A stretch of 64,000 nucleotides of DNA. Source: Phycisphaeraceae bacterium. Lineage in GTDB: Bacteria; Planctomycetota; Phycisphaerae; Phycisphaerales; Phycisphaeraceae. The position numbers were made by a program, and so were the translations under genes. The notes beneath the pieces are model-generated. The model was not told the DNA's origin and ran no database searches. It was given only the letters and a program-made list of their open reading frames with translations. This document shows, in pieces, positions 28,202 through 37,711 of this stretch (position 1 is its first letter; each line of letters opens with the position of its first letter). Location: positions 310,001 through 374,000 of the forward strand of contig JADZCR010000001.1 in the NCBI GenBank assembly GCA_020851465.1, written 5' to 3'.

Positions 28202-28391
28202 AGCGGTCGTAATTGATGCGGTTGTCTGGCCGGCTCAGTCCAGCCGGGTACTGATGCAGCCGATACGTTGAGTGGGATCCATCTCTGATTAGTTGCCCCA
28301 GCGGGTGGGTTTCGCTAGCGTGACTCGTTGGTCCGTTGTTGGGAGGGATCGTTGTGGTGGATTGTCCGGCAGCTACATCAATACACTGCGT

Positions 28392-30578
28392 ATGACCCGA
28401 AATCGCGCCTCCATGTCTTTCGCCCCCGGCGAGGAGCCTTCTGCCGGCGAGTTTTTCAACCGCGAGCTGTCGTGGCTGGAGTTTAATCGTCGCGTGCTTC
28501 ATGAGGCCCTCGATGAGCGCACCCCGCTGCTGGAGAGGGTGGGATTTCTTTCGATCTTCAACTCAAACCTCGATGAGTTTTTCCAGAAACGTGTCGGAGG
28601 ACTCAAGCGGCAGATCGCGGCAGGCGTCACGACGCGGACACCCGACGGCATGCTGCCTCGTGAGCAACTCATCGCCATCCGGCAATGCGTGCTGGACATG
28701 ATCCATCAGCAGGCCGATTGCTATCTTCACACGCTCCGGCCTGCGCTGGCGAAGCAAGGCATTTACCTGCTCGAATTCGACCAGCTCACCGAGGAGGAGA
28801 GTCGCTTCTGTCAACAATACTTCCGCAGCAACCTGTTCCCGGTGCTCACGCCGCTGACCGTCGATCCGGGGCATCCGTTTCCTTTCATCAGCAATCTGAG
28901 CACGTCGCTGGGTGTGACGCTGTGTTCGTCGGCGAGCGAGGACCCCGGCGGGGTCGAGCCGCTGCCGCAGTTCGCGCGGGTTAAGGTGCCGCGTGTGCTG
29001 CCGCGTTGGGTGCGGCTGCCGCATCCGGGCGGTGCTGTCACCAACGGGGGGCCGCACCGATTTGTTCTGCTCGACCAGATCATTCGTCAGCACCTGTCGG
29101 ACTTGTTTGAGGGGATGACGATCACAGAGGTTGAGCCGTTCCGCGTGACGCGCAACGCAGATGTCGAACAGGACGAGGAAGACGCGGAGGATCTGCTGGA
29201 GCTTATTGAGCAGCAGCTACGGGAGCGGCGGTTTGGTCAGACGGTGCGGCTGGAGGTGGACGCCCAGCCCAGTCCCGCGATGACGCAGTTTCTCATGGAG
29301 GAGCTGGAGCTTGATGAAAGCGACACCTACCTCATGCCGGCCCTTCTGGACTACACGGACCTGCGTCCGATCACGGACTTGCCGCTGCCGGCGTTGAAAT
29401 ATGAGCCATGGACGCCCGTGGTGCCGCCCCGCCTTGCCGATGAGGAAGCGGACATCTTCAGCATCATCCGCAGCGGTGATGTGTTGGTGCACCATCCGTA
29501 TGAATCCTTCAGTGCGAGCGTGGAGAAGTTCATTCGAGCCGCCGCCCGCGATCCGAAGGTGATCGCAATCAAGCAGACGCTCTATCGCACCAGTGCGGAC
29601 TCGCCCTTTATCCCTGAACTGATCCGCGCAGCGGAAAGCGGAAAGCAGGTGGTCTGCCTCGTTGAGCTTAAAGCCCGATTTGATGAGGAACGAAACATCC
29701 ACGTCGCGCAGGCCCTGGAAAAGGCGGGCATTCACGTGGTGTACGGGCTGATCGGCCTCAAGACGCACACCAAGACCTCGCTGGTCGTCCGCCACGAAGC
29801 GGACACGATGCGCGTTTACGCGCACATCGGCACGGGTAATTACAACTCAAAAACCGCCAACCTTTACACCGATCTGGGGCTTTTCACCTGTAACCAGGAA
29901 ATCACCAGCGACCTGGTGGAGATGTTTCACTTTCTCACCGGGCGCAGCCAGATCAAGGACTTCCGAAAACTGCTGATCGCACCGATCAACATGAAGCGGC
30001 GGTTTGTCGAATTGATCGACCGCGAAATCGCGCAGACGCAGGCGTGGAAAGCCCGCGGCGGCGAGGCGGATGATCCAGCCCGGCCGCGCATCATCGCCAA
30101 GATGAACAGCCTCGAAGACCGCGGCGTCTGCCGGAAACTCTACGACGCCAGCCGCGCAGGGGTGCGCATCCAGCTCATCGTGCGCGGATTCTGCTGCCTG
30201 ATCCCCGGCGTCCGAGGCATGAGTGAAAACATCACCGTGCAGAGCGTGATCGGACGCTTCCTGGAACACTCACGGATTTACTACTTTCACAACTCCGGCA
30301 ACGGCGAGTACTACATCGGCAGCGCGGACTGGATGTATCGCAATCTGAACGATCGAGTCGAATGCATCACGCCGATCCTGGAGCCTGCTCTGCAACAGCG
30401 GCTGAGGCAGATTCTGGAGGTCATGCTCGAAGATCGCAGACAGGCGTGGGATCTGGGAAGCAACGGCGTTTACGTGCAGCGAAAACCCGACCCCGCCCGT
30501 CCGGAGACGCTGCAGGGCACGCATCAGCGATTGATGGAAATAGCGCGAAAAGACGCACAGCCCGCAGCAAAGCAGTGA
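28392..30578 (+). CDS. ppk1: Polyphosphate kinase 1
   Basis: 728 aa from ATG 28392. PPK1 domains follow in order: N-domain FFNRELSWLEFNRRVLHEA, head domain (PFPFISNLSTSLGV), and the catalytic C1/C2 domains with VIAIKQTLYRTSADSPFI, LKTHTKTSLVVRHE, IGTGNYNSKTANLYTDLGL (region of the autophosphorylated His) and YFHNSGNGEYYIGSADWMYR. It makes inorganic polyphosphate from ATP reversibly, usually at the membrane. Length matches the family. The open frame continues upstream to 28293, but those residues lack conservation. No ppx or pho genes adjacent. Confidence 0.95.
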   Translation: MTRNRASMSFAPGEEPSAGEFFNRELSWLEFNRRVLHEALDERTPLLERVGFLSIFNSNLDEFFQKRVGGLKRQIAAGVTTRTPDGMLPREQLIAIRQCVLDMIHQQADCYLHTLRPALAKQGIYLLEFDQLTEEESRFCQQYFRSNLFPVLTPLTVDPGHPFPFISNLSTSLGVTLCSSASEDPGGVEPLPQFARVKVPRVLPRWVRLPHPGGAVTNGGPHRFVLLDQIIRQHLSDLFEGMTITEVEPFRVTRNADVEQDEEDAEDLLELIEQQLRERRFGQTVRLEVDAQPSPAMTQFLMEELELDESDTYLMPALLDYTDLRPITDLPLPALKYEPWTPVVPPRLADEEADIFSIIRSGDVLVHHPYESFSASVEKFIRAAARDPKVIAIKQTLYRTSADSPFIPELIRAAESGKQVVCLVELKARFDEERNIHVAQALEKAGIHVVYGLIGLKTHTKTSLVVRHEADTMRVYAHIGTGNYNSKTANLYTDLGLFTCNQEITSDLVEMFHFLTGRSQIKDFRKLLIAPINMKRRFVELIDREIAQTQAWKARGGEADDPARPRIIAKMNSLEDRGVCRKLYDASRAGVRIQLIVRGFCCLIPGVRGMSENITVQSVIGRFLEHSRIYYFHNSGNGEYYIGSADWMYRNLNDRVECITPILEPALQQRLRQILEVMLEDRRQAWDLGSNGVYVQRKPDPARPETLQGTHQRLMEIARKDAQPAAKQ

Positions 30579-30625
30579 GAATCAACTCCTCTTTGGTGTC
30601 GTTACCTGCGGCGATGGCGGAACAG

Positions 30626-31270
30626 TCAGGCGGCGGGACGGCGTGAGGTGGGATCGGCGGGATCAACGACGCCCGTTGCCTCGAAAGCGGCGCGCCGGCG
30701 ACGACAGGCTTCACAGAGGCGGCACGGTTTCTCGCCGTTGAGCATACAGGACCACGCCATCGACCACGGAACATCAAGCTGGCTGCCAAGCTCGATGACT
30801 TGTGTATCCGAAAGTTCCAGCAGAGGGGTTTCGATTGTCGGCAGGGCGGCGTGATCAAGCTGGGCCAGATGCTGCACCAGAATCATCTGCTCGGTGACGC
30901 GGGCGATGGTGTCATAGTCCGCGTCCACCTGTGCCGGCCAGAGGATCCTTCCGGCATCAAGCTCGACAGCCTGCGCCAGCGCGGTCAGGAGAACCTGGGG
31001 CCGGACCAGCGGGGCGGCGTGTTTCACATCGCGTTCACTGGCGAACTCGGCACAGCGAAGGTGCGGTAACTCCAATTCAATCACATCAGCGATATGGAAG
31101 TGCTCAGCCTGTCGGCGGAGGTGTTCGAGACGCACCGTGGCGTTGGCGCGGCCGTCTTTGAGGTGCAGAAAAATCATCCGCGCTCGCTCCTGCGCGGAAG
31201 CTGCTGCTGCGGTTGCGACCAGACTGCGCAACCCGCCGCTGGCGAGGATGATGACCGGCTTGGCAAGCAT
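30626..31270 (-). CDS. QueC-like PP-loop protein with altered SGGxxS motif
   Basis: 214 aa from ATG 31270. The C-terminal zinc site GEKPCRLCEACRRRRAAF and the preceding WSMAWSC closely follow 7-cyano-7-deazaguanine synthase (QueC), and TPLLELSDTQVIELGSQL also fits. The P-loop however reads LASGGLRSLVAT: the Asp of SGGxDS, which coordinates Mg/ATP in PP-loop ATPases, is Arg. Either the fold has been repurposed, or ATP is bound differently. No queD, queE or queF is nearby. The open frame continues upstream to 32890 through the antisense of the next gene, but that part is not protein-like. Divergent from a glutamine amidotransferase gene. Confidence 0.75.
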   Translation of the reverse strand: MLAKPVIILASGGLRSLVATAAAASAQERARMIFLHLKDGRANATVRLEHLRRQAEHFHIADVIELELPHLRCAEFASERDVKHAAPLVRPQVLLTALAQAVELDAGRILWPAQVDADYDTIARVTEQMILVQHLAQLDHAALPTIETPLLELSDTQVIELGSQLDVPWSMAWSCMLNGEKPCRLCEACRRRRAAFEATGVVDPADPTSRRPAA

Positions 31271-31392
31271 CAGGGGATTTATCGGCAGAGTGACGAAGCG
31301 AGGATGAGAGCTGTGGTCGAGACCACTCCGATCATTCCGGGAGTTGCTGTCCCGCCCCGACATTTCACACGGTCGGATCATTTTGCGTATTC

Positions 31393-31420
31393 TTGACACG
31401 TTGCGACTTGGCCCGAAAAT
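31393..31420 (+). promoter_or_regulatory. Putative promoter of the glutamine amidotransferase gene
   Basis: TTGACA (31393-31398), 16-bp spacer, GAAAAT (31415-31420), ending 30 bases before the ATG at 31451. Sequence match only. Confidence 0.4.
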
Positions 31421-31450
31421 GCGAAGTCTGCCCCGGATCAAGGAATTTCC

Positions 31451-32167
31451 ATGAGCATTCTGGTATTTCAACATCAAGCCACTGAGCCGGCCGCGGTTCT
31501 GGGTGCGGTTCTGCGCGATCATGGCCATCGGCTGCGCGTGATCGAGCTGTTCGCCGGCCAGCCGATTCCGCCGGACCTCGATGATGTGCATGGGATCGTG
31601 AGTATGGGCGGCTCGCCGAACGTGGACGAGACAGCCAAGTATCCCTGGCTGGAAGCGGAGATGACTTACATTAAGACGGCCCACGGGCGCGGCGTGCCGA
31701 TTGTCGGCATCTGTCTCGGCGCGCAAATCATCGCCTCGGCACTGGGCGGCAAGGTTGCGGCGATGGCGTCGCCTGAAGTTGGCTGGGGCAACATCAAGAT
31801 GGCGTTTCCAGGCACCATCGATCCGATCTATGTCGGCCTCCACTGGGACAGCATGCAGGTTCATCTGCACGGCCAGGAGGTCACCGCGCTGCCCCCCGGC
31901 GCGACCCCGCTGTCGGGATCGAAGGCCTGCAAAACACAGGCGTTCAAGGTCGGGTCCACGACGTATGGTTTTCAATACCACTTTGAGTGGACTGATGCGG
32001 ACATTCGCAATGCGGCCCACGATGAACTGGTTAAGAAGGCAGGCGTCAACCCGGAGACCATCATTCAGGGAATCGCCCAGCACTACGACGGCTATCGCAG
32101 GCTGGGGAACCGCCTGTGCGAAACGATCGCACTGATGCTGTTTCCGATTGACATGCGCAGGGATTAG
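31451..32167 (+). CDS. Class I glutamine amidotransferase-like protein (GMP synthase GATase-like)
   Basis: 238 aa. Nucleophile Cys in GICLGAQ (about residues 85-91) and catalytic His in FQYHFEW (about 178) with a following Glu are present, so glutaminase activity is possible. It resembles the stand-alone YfeJ/GuaA-like amidotransferases of about 230-240 aa, whose ammonia acceptor is generally unknown. It is divergent from the QueC-like gene. SD AAGGAA lies about 5 bases before the ATG. Confidence 0.87.
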   Translation: MSILVFQHQATEPAAVLGAVLRDHGHRLRVIELFAGQPIPPDLDDVHGIVSMGGSPNVDETAKYPWLEAEMTYIKTAHGRGVPIVGICLGAQIIASALGGKVAAMASPEVGWGNIKMAFPGTIDPIYVGLHWDSMQVHLHGQEVTALPPGATPLSGSKACKTQAFKVGSTTYGFQYHFEWTDADIRNAAHDELVKKAGVNPETIIQGIAQHYDGYRRLGNRLCETIALMLFPIDMRRD

Positions 32168-32284
32168 AGATTCGAGATGCTGCACATCACTTGCAGCGAG
32201 CAAACGCTGGGGTGAGGTTTTCAAAACGCGAAGAGATGTTGCTGTCTTTGGATAATTTTCCCCTGACTTCTTCAGGAGTATCTC

Positions 32285-33259
32285 ATGCAATTTACCAATC
32301 TTGGCCGCACCGGACTTTCCGTCAGCCGCTTTTGTCTGGGCACGATGAACTTCGGGCCGACAACCAGTGAGCCTGACAGCTTCGCCATCATGGACCGTGC
32401 GCTGGAGCTGGGGATCAACTTTTTTGACACGGCGGACATCTATGGCTGGAAAATCGGCGAAGGCTGGACGGAGCAGATCATCGGTCGGTGGCTCGCCCAT
32501 GCTGCGGGTCGCCGGGAAAAGATCGTGCTGGCCACCAAGTGCTACAACAAAATGGGCGAGTGGCCCAACGAGCGCGGGTTGTCGGCGTATCACATCAAGC
32601 GCGCCTGCGAGGGCAGCCTGAAGCGCATGCAGACCGACCACATCGACCTGTACCAGATGCACCACATCGAGCGTACAACGCCTTGGGAGGAAATCTGGCA
32701 GGCGATGGAACAACTCATGCGTGAGGGCAAGATCACCTATGTCGGCTCGTCCAACTTTGCCGGCTGGGACATCGCCAATGCACAGGGTCACGCACGCCAG
32801 CGTCACTTCCTCGGCCTTGTCAGCGAACAGAGCATCTATCACCTCGACAACCGCTGGATCGAGCTGGAAGTGATTCCCGCCTGCCGGCATTTCGGGTTGG
32901 GACTCATTCCATGGAGCCCGCTCGGCGGCGGATTGCTCGGCGGCGTACTCGACAAAATCGAGGGCGGTCGTCGCATGAGCGACGGACTCAAAGCTCAGAT
33001 TGAAAAGAAGCGCAGCTCCCTTGAAAAATGGGAAAAACTTTGCAAAAACCTGGGCGAAAAACCTGCGGATGTCGCGCTGGCGTGGCTCTTGAACAACCCC
33101 GTGGTCACCGCGCCGATTATCGGGCCGCGCACGGTGGATCAGCTCAACGGCTCGTTGCGGGCGTTGGAAATCAAGCTCGCCCCGGAGACGCTCAAGGAGC
33201 TCGATGAGATTTTCCCCGATCGCCCGCAGGGAGAGGCCCCCAAAGCCTACGCCTGGTGA
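32285..33259 (+). CDS. Aldo/keto reductase
   Basis: 324 aa (alpha/beta)8-barrel. Catalytic tetrad elements: Asp and Tyr in NFFDTADIYG, Lys in IVLATKCYNKMG, His in YQMHHIERTTPWEE; NADPH-binding C-terminal NPVVTAPIIGPRTVDQLNGS. It resembles the YajO/Tas-type subgroup that reduces aldehydes and ketones. Start ATG follows CAGGAG 7 bases upstream. Not part of an evident operon. Confidence 0.93.
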   Translation: MQFTNLGRTGLSVSRFCLGTMNFGPTTSEPDSFAIMDRALELGINFFDTADIYGWKIGEGWTEQIIGRWLAHAAGRREKIVLATKCYNKMGEWPNERGLSAYHIKRACEGSLKRMQTDHIDLYQMHHIERTTPWEEIWQAMEQLMREGKITYVGSSNFAGWDIANAQGHARQRHFLGLVSEQSIYHLDNRWIELEVIPACRHFGLGLIPWSPLGGGLLGGVLDKIEGGRRMSDGLKAQIEKKRSSLEKWEKLCKNLGEKPADVALAWLLNNPVVTAPIIGPRTVDQLNGSLRALEIKLAPETLKELDEIFPDRPQGEAPKAYAW

Positions 33260-33424
33260 GGCTGGGGACGACGGTGATTATTTAGAACCCCCACGAAATC
33301 ACTCGCGGGCGGAGGCGGCGTAACGGATCGTTTTTTGACGATATCGCAATAACCCGCGCGGCTTGATCGTTGATCGCTCAGTGCCCGTGGTCGATTAGAT
33401 CCTTTTCTTTTCGAGCGAAATCGT

Positions 33425-34906
33425 ATGGCTACCACATCGCTCAAACCGATTCCCGCAGCATCCTTTGATGAAAATAAGGCCCGGCATCTGCTCTCGCGTG
33501 CCGGATTCGGCGGCCCGCCGCGACAGGTGGCTTTTCTCGCGGGGCTTGGTCTTAAAAAGGCGGTGGACTTCCTCGTCGATTATGAGTCGATCGACATCTC
33601 CGCACTGCCCAAACCGCAATACGACTCCGAGATCGTTCGGCCGCTCCGCGGCGACGTGATGAAGATGCTCGGCGACGGCAAATCCGGCGACGCCAAGGCC
33701 ATCCGCGAAAAACTCCGCATGGAGTTTCTGCAAAGGCAGGCGGAGGACCGATTGCAGATGGCGGGGATCGAGCAATGGTGGCTCACGCGGATGATCGCCA
33801 CTCCCCGCCCGCTCGAAGAAAAACTGGTTCTACTCTGGCACGGCCATTTCGCCTCGAATAACCGCACCGTTGACGACAGTTTCCTGATGCTTCAACAGAA
33901 CGTGCTTTTCCGAAAGCACGCCAACGGAAACTTCGGCGAACTGGTGATGGGTGTGATTCGTGATCCGGCGATACTGAAGTTCCTCAACAATAATTCCAAC
34001 CGCAAAGGCCACCCCAACGAAAACCTCGCCCGCGAGCTGATGGAGCTTTTTACGCTTGGCGTCGGGGCCTACGGTGAAAATGACATCAAACAAGGCGCGC
34101 GCGCATTGACCGGCTACGGTGTCGAAGACAACGATTTTGCTTTTCACCGCAATGCCCACGATGAAGGGCAAAAGGAAATCCTCGGCCGCAAAGGACTATT
34201 CGACGGCGAAGACTTCGTTCGCATTCTTCTGGGCAGGCCGCAGTGTCCGCTGTTTATTTCCTACAAGCTCTACCGTCATTTCGTCGGCGACATCGACGAA
34301 AAACCCACAGACACGCAGGAAGCCGTCATTCGCGCGATGGCCAAAGTGCTCAGTGACAACAGATATGAACTCAAGCCCGTGCTCAAAACACTCTTTATGA
34401 GTGAACACTTTTACGACCCGCAGATCGTCGGCGGAATGGTCAAGAGTCCCGCTCAACTCCTTGTGGGTACGGCACGCATGCTTAACACACCGGCGCGTAA
34501 CTCCGGCACGCTGGCTGCGGCGATGTCGATGATGGGTCAGCAGCTCTTCGAGCCGCCTTCGGTCGCCGGCTGGGACGGCGGACGCGGCTGGATCAACACA
34601 TCAACACTCTTCGTGCGGCAAAACATGGCGACTTATCTGATCACCGGAAAGGTTCCGGGTGATCAAAACTGGTCGCAGGACACAGTCGGGTACGACCCGT
34701 TGTTTTTACTTGCGGATCTTGCGGACCGGTCGCCCGGAAGCACCGTGAATCTGCTCTCCAATCTATTACTGGGCGAGCACGCCGCTGCCGGCCGGCGTGA
34801 GGAACTGACGAAATACCTCGCTGCACGACGGGGCGGCATCACGCAAGGCTCCGTGCTGGCGATGCTGATGCTGGTCACCGCGATGCCTGAATATCAACTG
34901 TGCTGA
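33425..34906 (+). CDS. DUF1800 family protein
   Basis: 493 aa. The N-terminal HLLSRAGFGGPPRQVAFLAG, central WWLTRMIATPRPLEEKLVLLWHGHFASN, and ARELMELFTLGVGAYGENDIKQGARALTGYG are hallmarks of DUF1800 proteins. Function is unproven; the family nearly always sits before a DUF1501 gene, as here, and the pair is expanded in Planctomycetota. No classical signal peptide is visible, which is common for the family. C-terminal part includes EPPSVAGWDGGRGWINTSTL. Probably acts with the downstream exported protein. Confidence 0.92.
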   Translation: MATTSLKPIPAASFDENKARHLLSRAGFGGPPRQVAFLAGLGLKKAVDFLVDYESIDISALPKPQYDSEIVRPLRGDVMKMLGDGKSGDAKAIREKLRMEFLQRQAEDRLQMAGIEQWWLTRMIATPRPLEEKLVLLWHGHFASNNRTVDDSFLMLQQNVLFRKHANGNFGELVMGVIRDPAILKFLNNNSNRKGHPNENLARELMELFTLGVGAYGENDIKQGARALTGYGVEDNDFAFHRNAHDEGQKEILGRKGLFDGEDFVRILLGRPQCPLFISYKLYRHFVGDIDEKPTDTQEAVIRAMAKVLSDNRYELKPVLKTLFMSEHFYDPQIVGGMVKSPAQLLVGTARMLNTPARNSGTLAAAMSMMGQQLFEPPSVAGWDGGRGWINTSTLFVRQNMATYLITGKVPGDQNWSQDTVGYDPLFLLADLADRSPGSTVNLLSNLLLGEHAAAGRREELTKYLAARRGGITQGSVLAMLMLVTAMPEYQLC

Positions 34907-34972
34907 TTAGTCAACGATCACCGCGCAGGCGGATGCGATGACGCGCGGAAACGGTATGCGAAAGGATTTTCC

Positions 34973-36277
34973 ATGACGGACAAGCCCGCCTTTACTCGCC
35001 GCGAGTTTATCGGCAACGGCGCAATGATCGTCTCGACGATGGCGACCGTACCACTGTTTCTGGAACGCTCCGCCTGGGCACTGACGCCAGCAACGGGAAG
35101 CGCTGTCAAAGACCGGCCGGGAGTGCCGGGCGAGCGCATTCTGGTTGTCGTTCAAATGACCGGCGGCAACGATGGGATCAACACCGTAGTGCCTTTCGGC
35201 TGGCGTGAGTATTACAAGGCTCGACCGGGCATCGGTATCGCGGAGAAGGACGTGCTCAAGCTCGACAGTAACGCAGGGCTGGGGCTGAATCCGGAAATGG
35301 GTGACCTCAAAGCCATGATGGATGCCGGTCTGGCGCTGGGGGTGCTGGGTGTCGGCTATCCGAATCCCAACCGCTCACACTTTTCGAGCATGGATATCTG
35401 GCATACAGCGGACCCCACCGGCCGGTCGGGCAAGGGGTTTGGCTGGATCGGTCGCACGCTCGATGAAATGCGCAGCCAGTCCAAGGGAAAGATCGACGCC
35501 ACCGCCTGCGTGTGTGTGGGAAACGAGTCACCTCTTGCGGCGAATGGTCGGCAGGTCAAGCCGGTTACTTTTCAGGATGCGAATCTTTTCCGCTGGTCGG
35601 GCGGTGATCTCCACGCATCGCTGGCGAAAGAGTATGAGGCGATCAACCGGGCGGGCGTGGTCGGCGATGTCGATCCCAACAGCCCGATGGCGTTTGTCAT
35701 GCGCACAGCGCTGGATGCGCAGATCGCCAGTCAAAAAATTCGTGCTGCGGTGAATAAAGAGCCGGTGACAAAGTTCGGCGAGGGAAAACTGGCCAGCCAG
35801 CTCCGCATGGTGGCAGCCATGATCCGCGCGGAGTTGCCAACGCGGGTGTATTACGTCTCCCTAGGCGGGTTCGACACTCACGCCGGCCAACCCAACACCC
35901 ATGCTCGCAATTTGCGCGAGTTTTCCTCGGCGATCCGCTCTTTCTATGCCGAGCTTAAAGCCATCGGCGCCCAATCCCGCGTGCTGACTCTCGCGTTCAG
36001 CGAGTTTGGCAGGCGCGTTGAGCAGAACGCATCCAATGGCACAGACCACGGCACCGCGGGGCCTCTTTTCCTCTTTGGTGAAAAAGTGCGCGCCACGAAA
36101 ACTGGACTCCTGGGCGAACAGCCTTCACTGGCGGCTGATCGGCTTGATCAAGGAGACCTGATTTACAACACGGACTTCCGCTCGATTTATGCTGCGGTGC
36201 TTCAGGACTGGATGAAGGTGGACGTGAAAGAGGTTCTAGGCGCGCCGTTCCGTGCCGCGTCGGTGATTAAGACGTAA
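34973..36277 (+). CDS. DUF1501 family protein with Tat signal
   Basis: 434 aa. The N-terminus TRREFIGNGAMIVSTMATVP is a twin-arginine signal, so folded export is likely. The body carries VVVQMTGGNDGINTVVPFGW, PNPNRSHFSSMDIWHTADP, and YYVSLGGFDTHAGQPNTHAR with FSEFGRRVEQNASNGTDHGT, matching DUF1501 (sulfatase/alkaline-phosphatase-like fold). Biochemical role unknown. It is 66 bp after the DUF1800 gene in the same direction; the two form an operon. Confidence 0.92.
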   Translation: MTDKPAFTRREFIGNGAMIVSTMATVPLFLERSAWALTPATGSAVKDRPGVPGERILVVVQMTGGNDGINTVVPFGWREYYKARPGIGIAEKDVLKLDSNAGLGLNPEMGDLKAMMDAGLALGVLGVGYPNPNRSHFSSMDIWHTADPTGRSGKGFGWIGRTLDEMRSQSKGKIDATACVCVGNESPLAANGRQVKPVTFQDANLFRWSGGDLHASLAKEYEAINRAGVVGDVDPNSPMAFVMRTALDAQIASQKIRAAVNKEPVTKFGEGKLASQLRMVAAMIRAELPTRVYYVSLGGFDTHAGQPNTHARNLREFSSAIRSFYAELKAIGAQSRVLTLAFSEFGRRVEQNASNGTDHGTAGPLFLFGEKVRATKTGLLGEQPSLAADRLDQGDLIYNTDFRSIYAAVLQDWMKVDVKEVLGAPFRAASVIKT

Positions 36278-36359
36278 ATGACGGACGGCAAAGCATTCTC
36301 TGCGGGATTTGAGGCAGGGGGGTTTTTAAGTTTGCCATTCCCTTCGTAAACTCCACCGC

Positions 36360-37637
36360 ATGCACGCCCCGCCGTTGTGGCTTTTAATTCTCTGGTCGCT
36401 GTTTGTTCTTCAGGCATGGTTGTCCGCAGCCCAGGCGCGGAAGTTTCTGCGCTCCTTTCGTGAATCGCGCCATACGAACAGCCTCTATACCCCCGAGGTC
36501 ACGGTGATTGTGCCCTTCAAGGGTGTGGATCACGAGATGGAGTCGGGCGTCCGTCGTCTCTGTGAGCAGAACTATCCAACCTATTCGCTGCGAATGGTGG
36601 TTCAGAGTGAGGATGACGCAGCCTATCCGATTCTGTTGCGTGAGCTGGCGCGCTATCCGCAGCGGCAAGCCCAGGTGCTGGTGGCGGGCGAGGCATCGCC
36701 CACCGAGGGACAGAAAGTTCACAATCAGCTTTTCGCGCTGCGGGACATCTATGACAACACTCCCGATCAGGATGTCTGGGTTTTTGCGGACAGCGATGCG
36801 ATCCCCGGCCCGGAATGGCTTCGTCACCTGGTCGGCCCGCTGGCACAGTCGAAAAAAACCGGTCTGACCACGGGATACCGCTGGCTGATTCCTTCGCCAG
36901 CTTCGTCGGGGCAGGTCGCGGAATCTCCCGCTATTAACGAAAGCAAGCCGACGATCTGGTCTCATCTGGCGAGCCTGATGAATGGCTCGGTGGCGATGAT
37001 GCTGGGGCGGGACGAATGGAACCACGCATGGGGCGGGTCGATGGCCATTCGTGCGGACATCGCACGACAGGGACGGCTGCGCGATCGGCTGGTGGGAGCG
37101 CTTTGCGATGATTATCAATTCACGCGCCTCAGCCGCGACCTGGGTTTACGGGTTTACTTTGTGCCGCAGTGTTTGGTGGCCACGCCTGTGAGTTTTGATT
37201 GTCGGGGGATGTTTAATTTCGGGCATCGTCAATATCTGCTCACGCGCGTGTATGCGCCTCGCGTGTTTCTCACCGGCCTGCTGCTCACGAGTCTGTACGT
37301 CACAGGCTTCGCCTCGCTGGCAGCCTATCTGCTGTGGTGTGTGGCGCACGGCTGGACGAGCATGCCGTGGATCTGGCCGGCGGCAGCCCTGGTGCTCGCA
37401 GCGGTCGGCGATCAATTCCGCGCTCTCTTTCGTCGTCGTGCGGTGCGACTCGCGTTTGGGGAGAAAATATTTCAGCAATTGCGTCCGACTCTGCGGCTCG
37501 ATCAGTGGGCAACGCCTTGGTGGATGTTGATGCACTGGATGACGATTGTCCGATCCGCGTTTGGGCGGACGATGCGATGGCGGGGAATCCTCTACCGGCT
37601 GGACGGCCCGCAGCAGTGTGAACGGCTTACGCCTTAA
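36360..37637 (+). CDS. Membrane glycosyltransferase family 2 (ceramide-glucosyltransferase/HpnI-like)
   Basis: 425 aa. N-terminal TM (about 5-24), then a GT-A domain: VTVIVPFKGVDHEME, QSEDDAAYP, FADSDAIPGPEWL (DxD-like), GGSMAIRADI, CDDYQFTRL and HRQYLLTR (in place of Q/RxxRW). Two to three C-terminal TM helices (about 303-335 and 340-360). The arrangement fits GT21-like enzymes that glycosylate lipid acceptors such as ceramides or diglycerides. First gene of a surface-glycan cluster extending to 42.1 kb. Confidence 0.85.
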   Translation: MHAPPLWLLILWSLFVLQAWLSAAQARKFLRSFRESRHTNSLYTPEVTVIVPFKGVDHEMESGVRRLCEQNYPTYSLRMVVQSEDDAAYPILLRELARYPQRQAQVLVAGEASPTEGQKVHNQLFALRDIYDNTPDQDVWVFADSDAIPGPEWLRHLVGPLAQSKKTGLTTGYRWLIPSPASSGQVAESPAINESKPTIWSHLASLMNGSVAMMLGRDEWNHAWGGSMAIRADIARQGRLRDRLVGALCDDYQFTRLSRDLGLRVYFVPQCLVATPVSFDCRGMFNFGHRQYLLTRVYAPRVFLTGLLLTSLYVTGFASLAAYLLWCVAHGWTSMPWIWPAAALVLAAVGDQFRALFRRRAVRLAFGEKIFQQLRPTLRLDQWATPWWMLMHWMTIVRSAFGRTMRWRGILYRLDGPQQCERLTP

Positions 37638-37711
37638 ACGGCCCTCTTAGCAGTAAGGTTTTCGAGAAAGACACGCCCCGATTGACAGCTCTATAGGCGT
37701 CTCTGCTGCAA

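Noticed and set aside
30626-32890. A 754-codon open frame on the minus strand
   Set aside because: Only the last 214 residues (from ATG 31270) look like a protein. The rest is antisense to the glutamine amidotransferase and aldo/keto reductase genes and has no motif.
37682-37687. TTGACA between two convergent glycosyltransferase genes
   Set aside because: No acceptable -10 at 16-18 bp and no gene start downstream in that direction.
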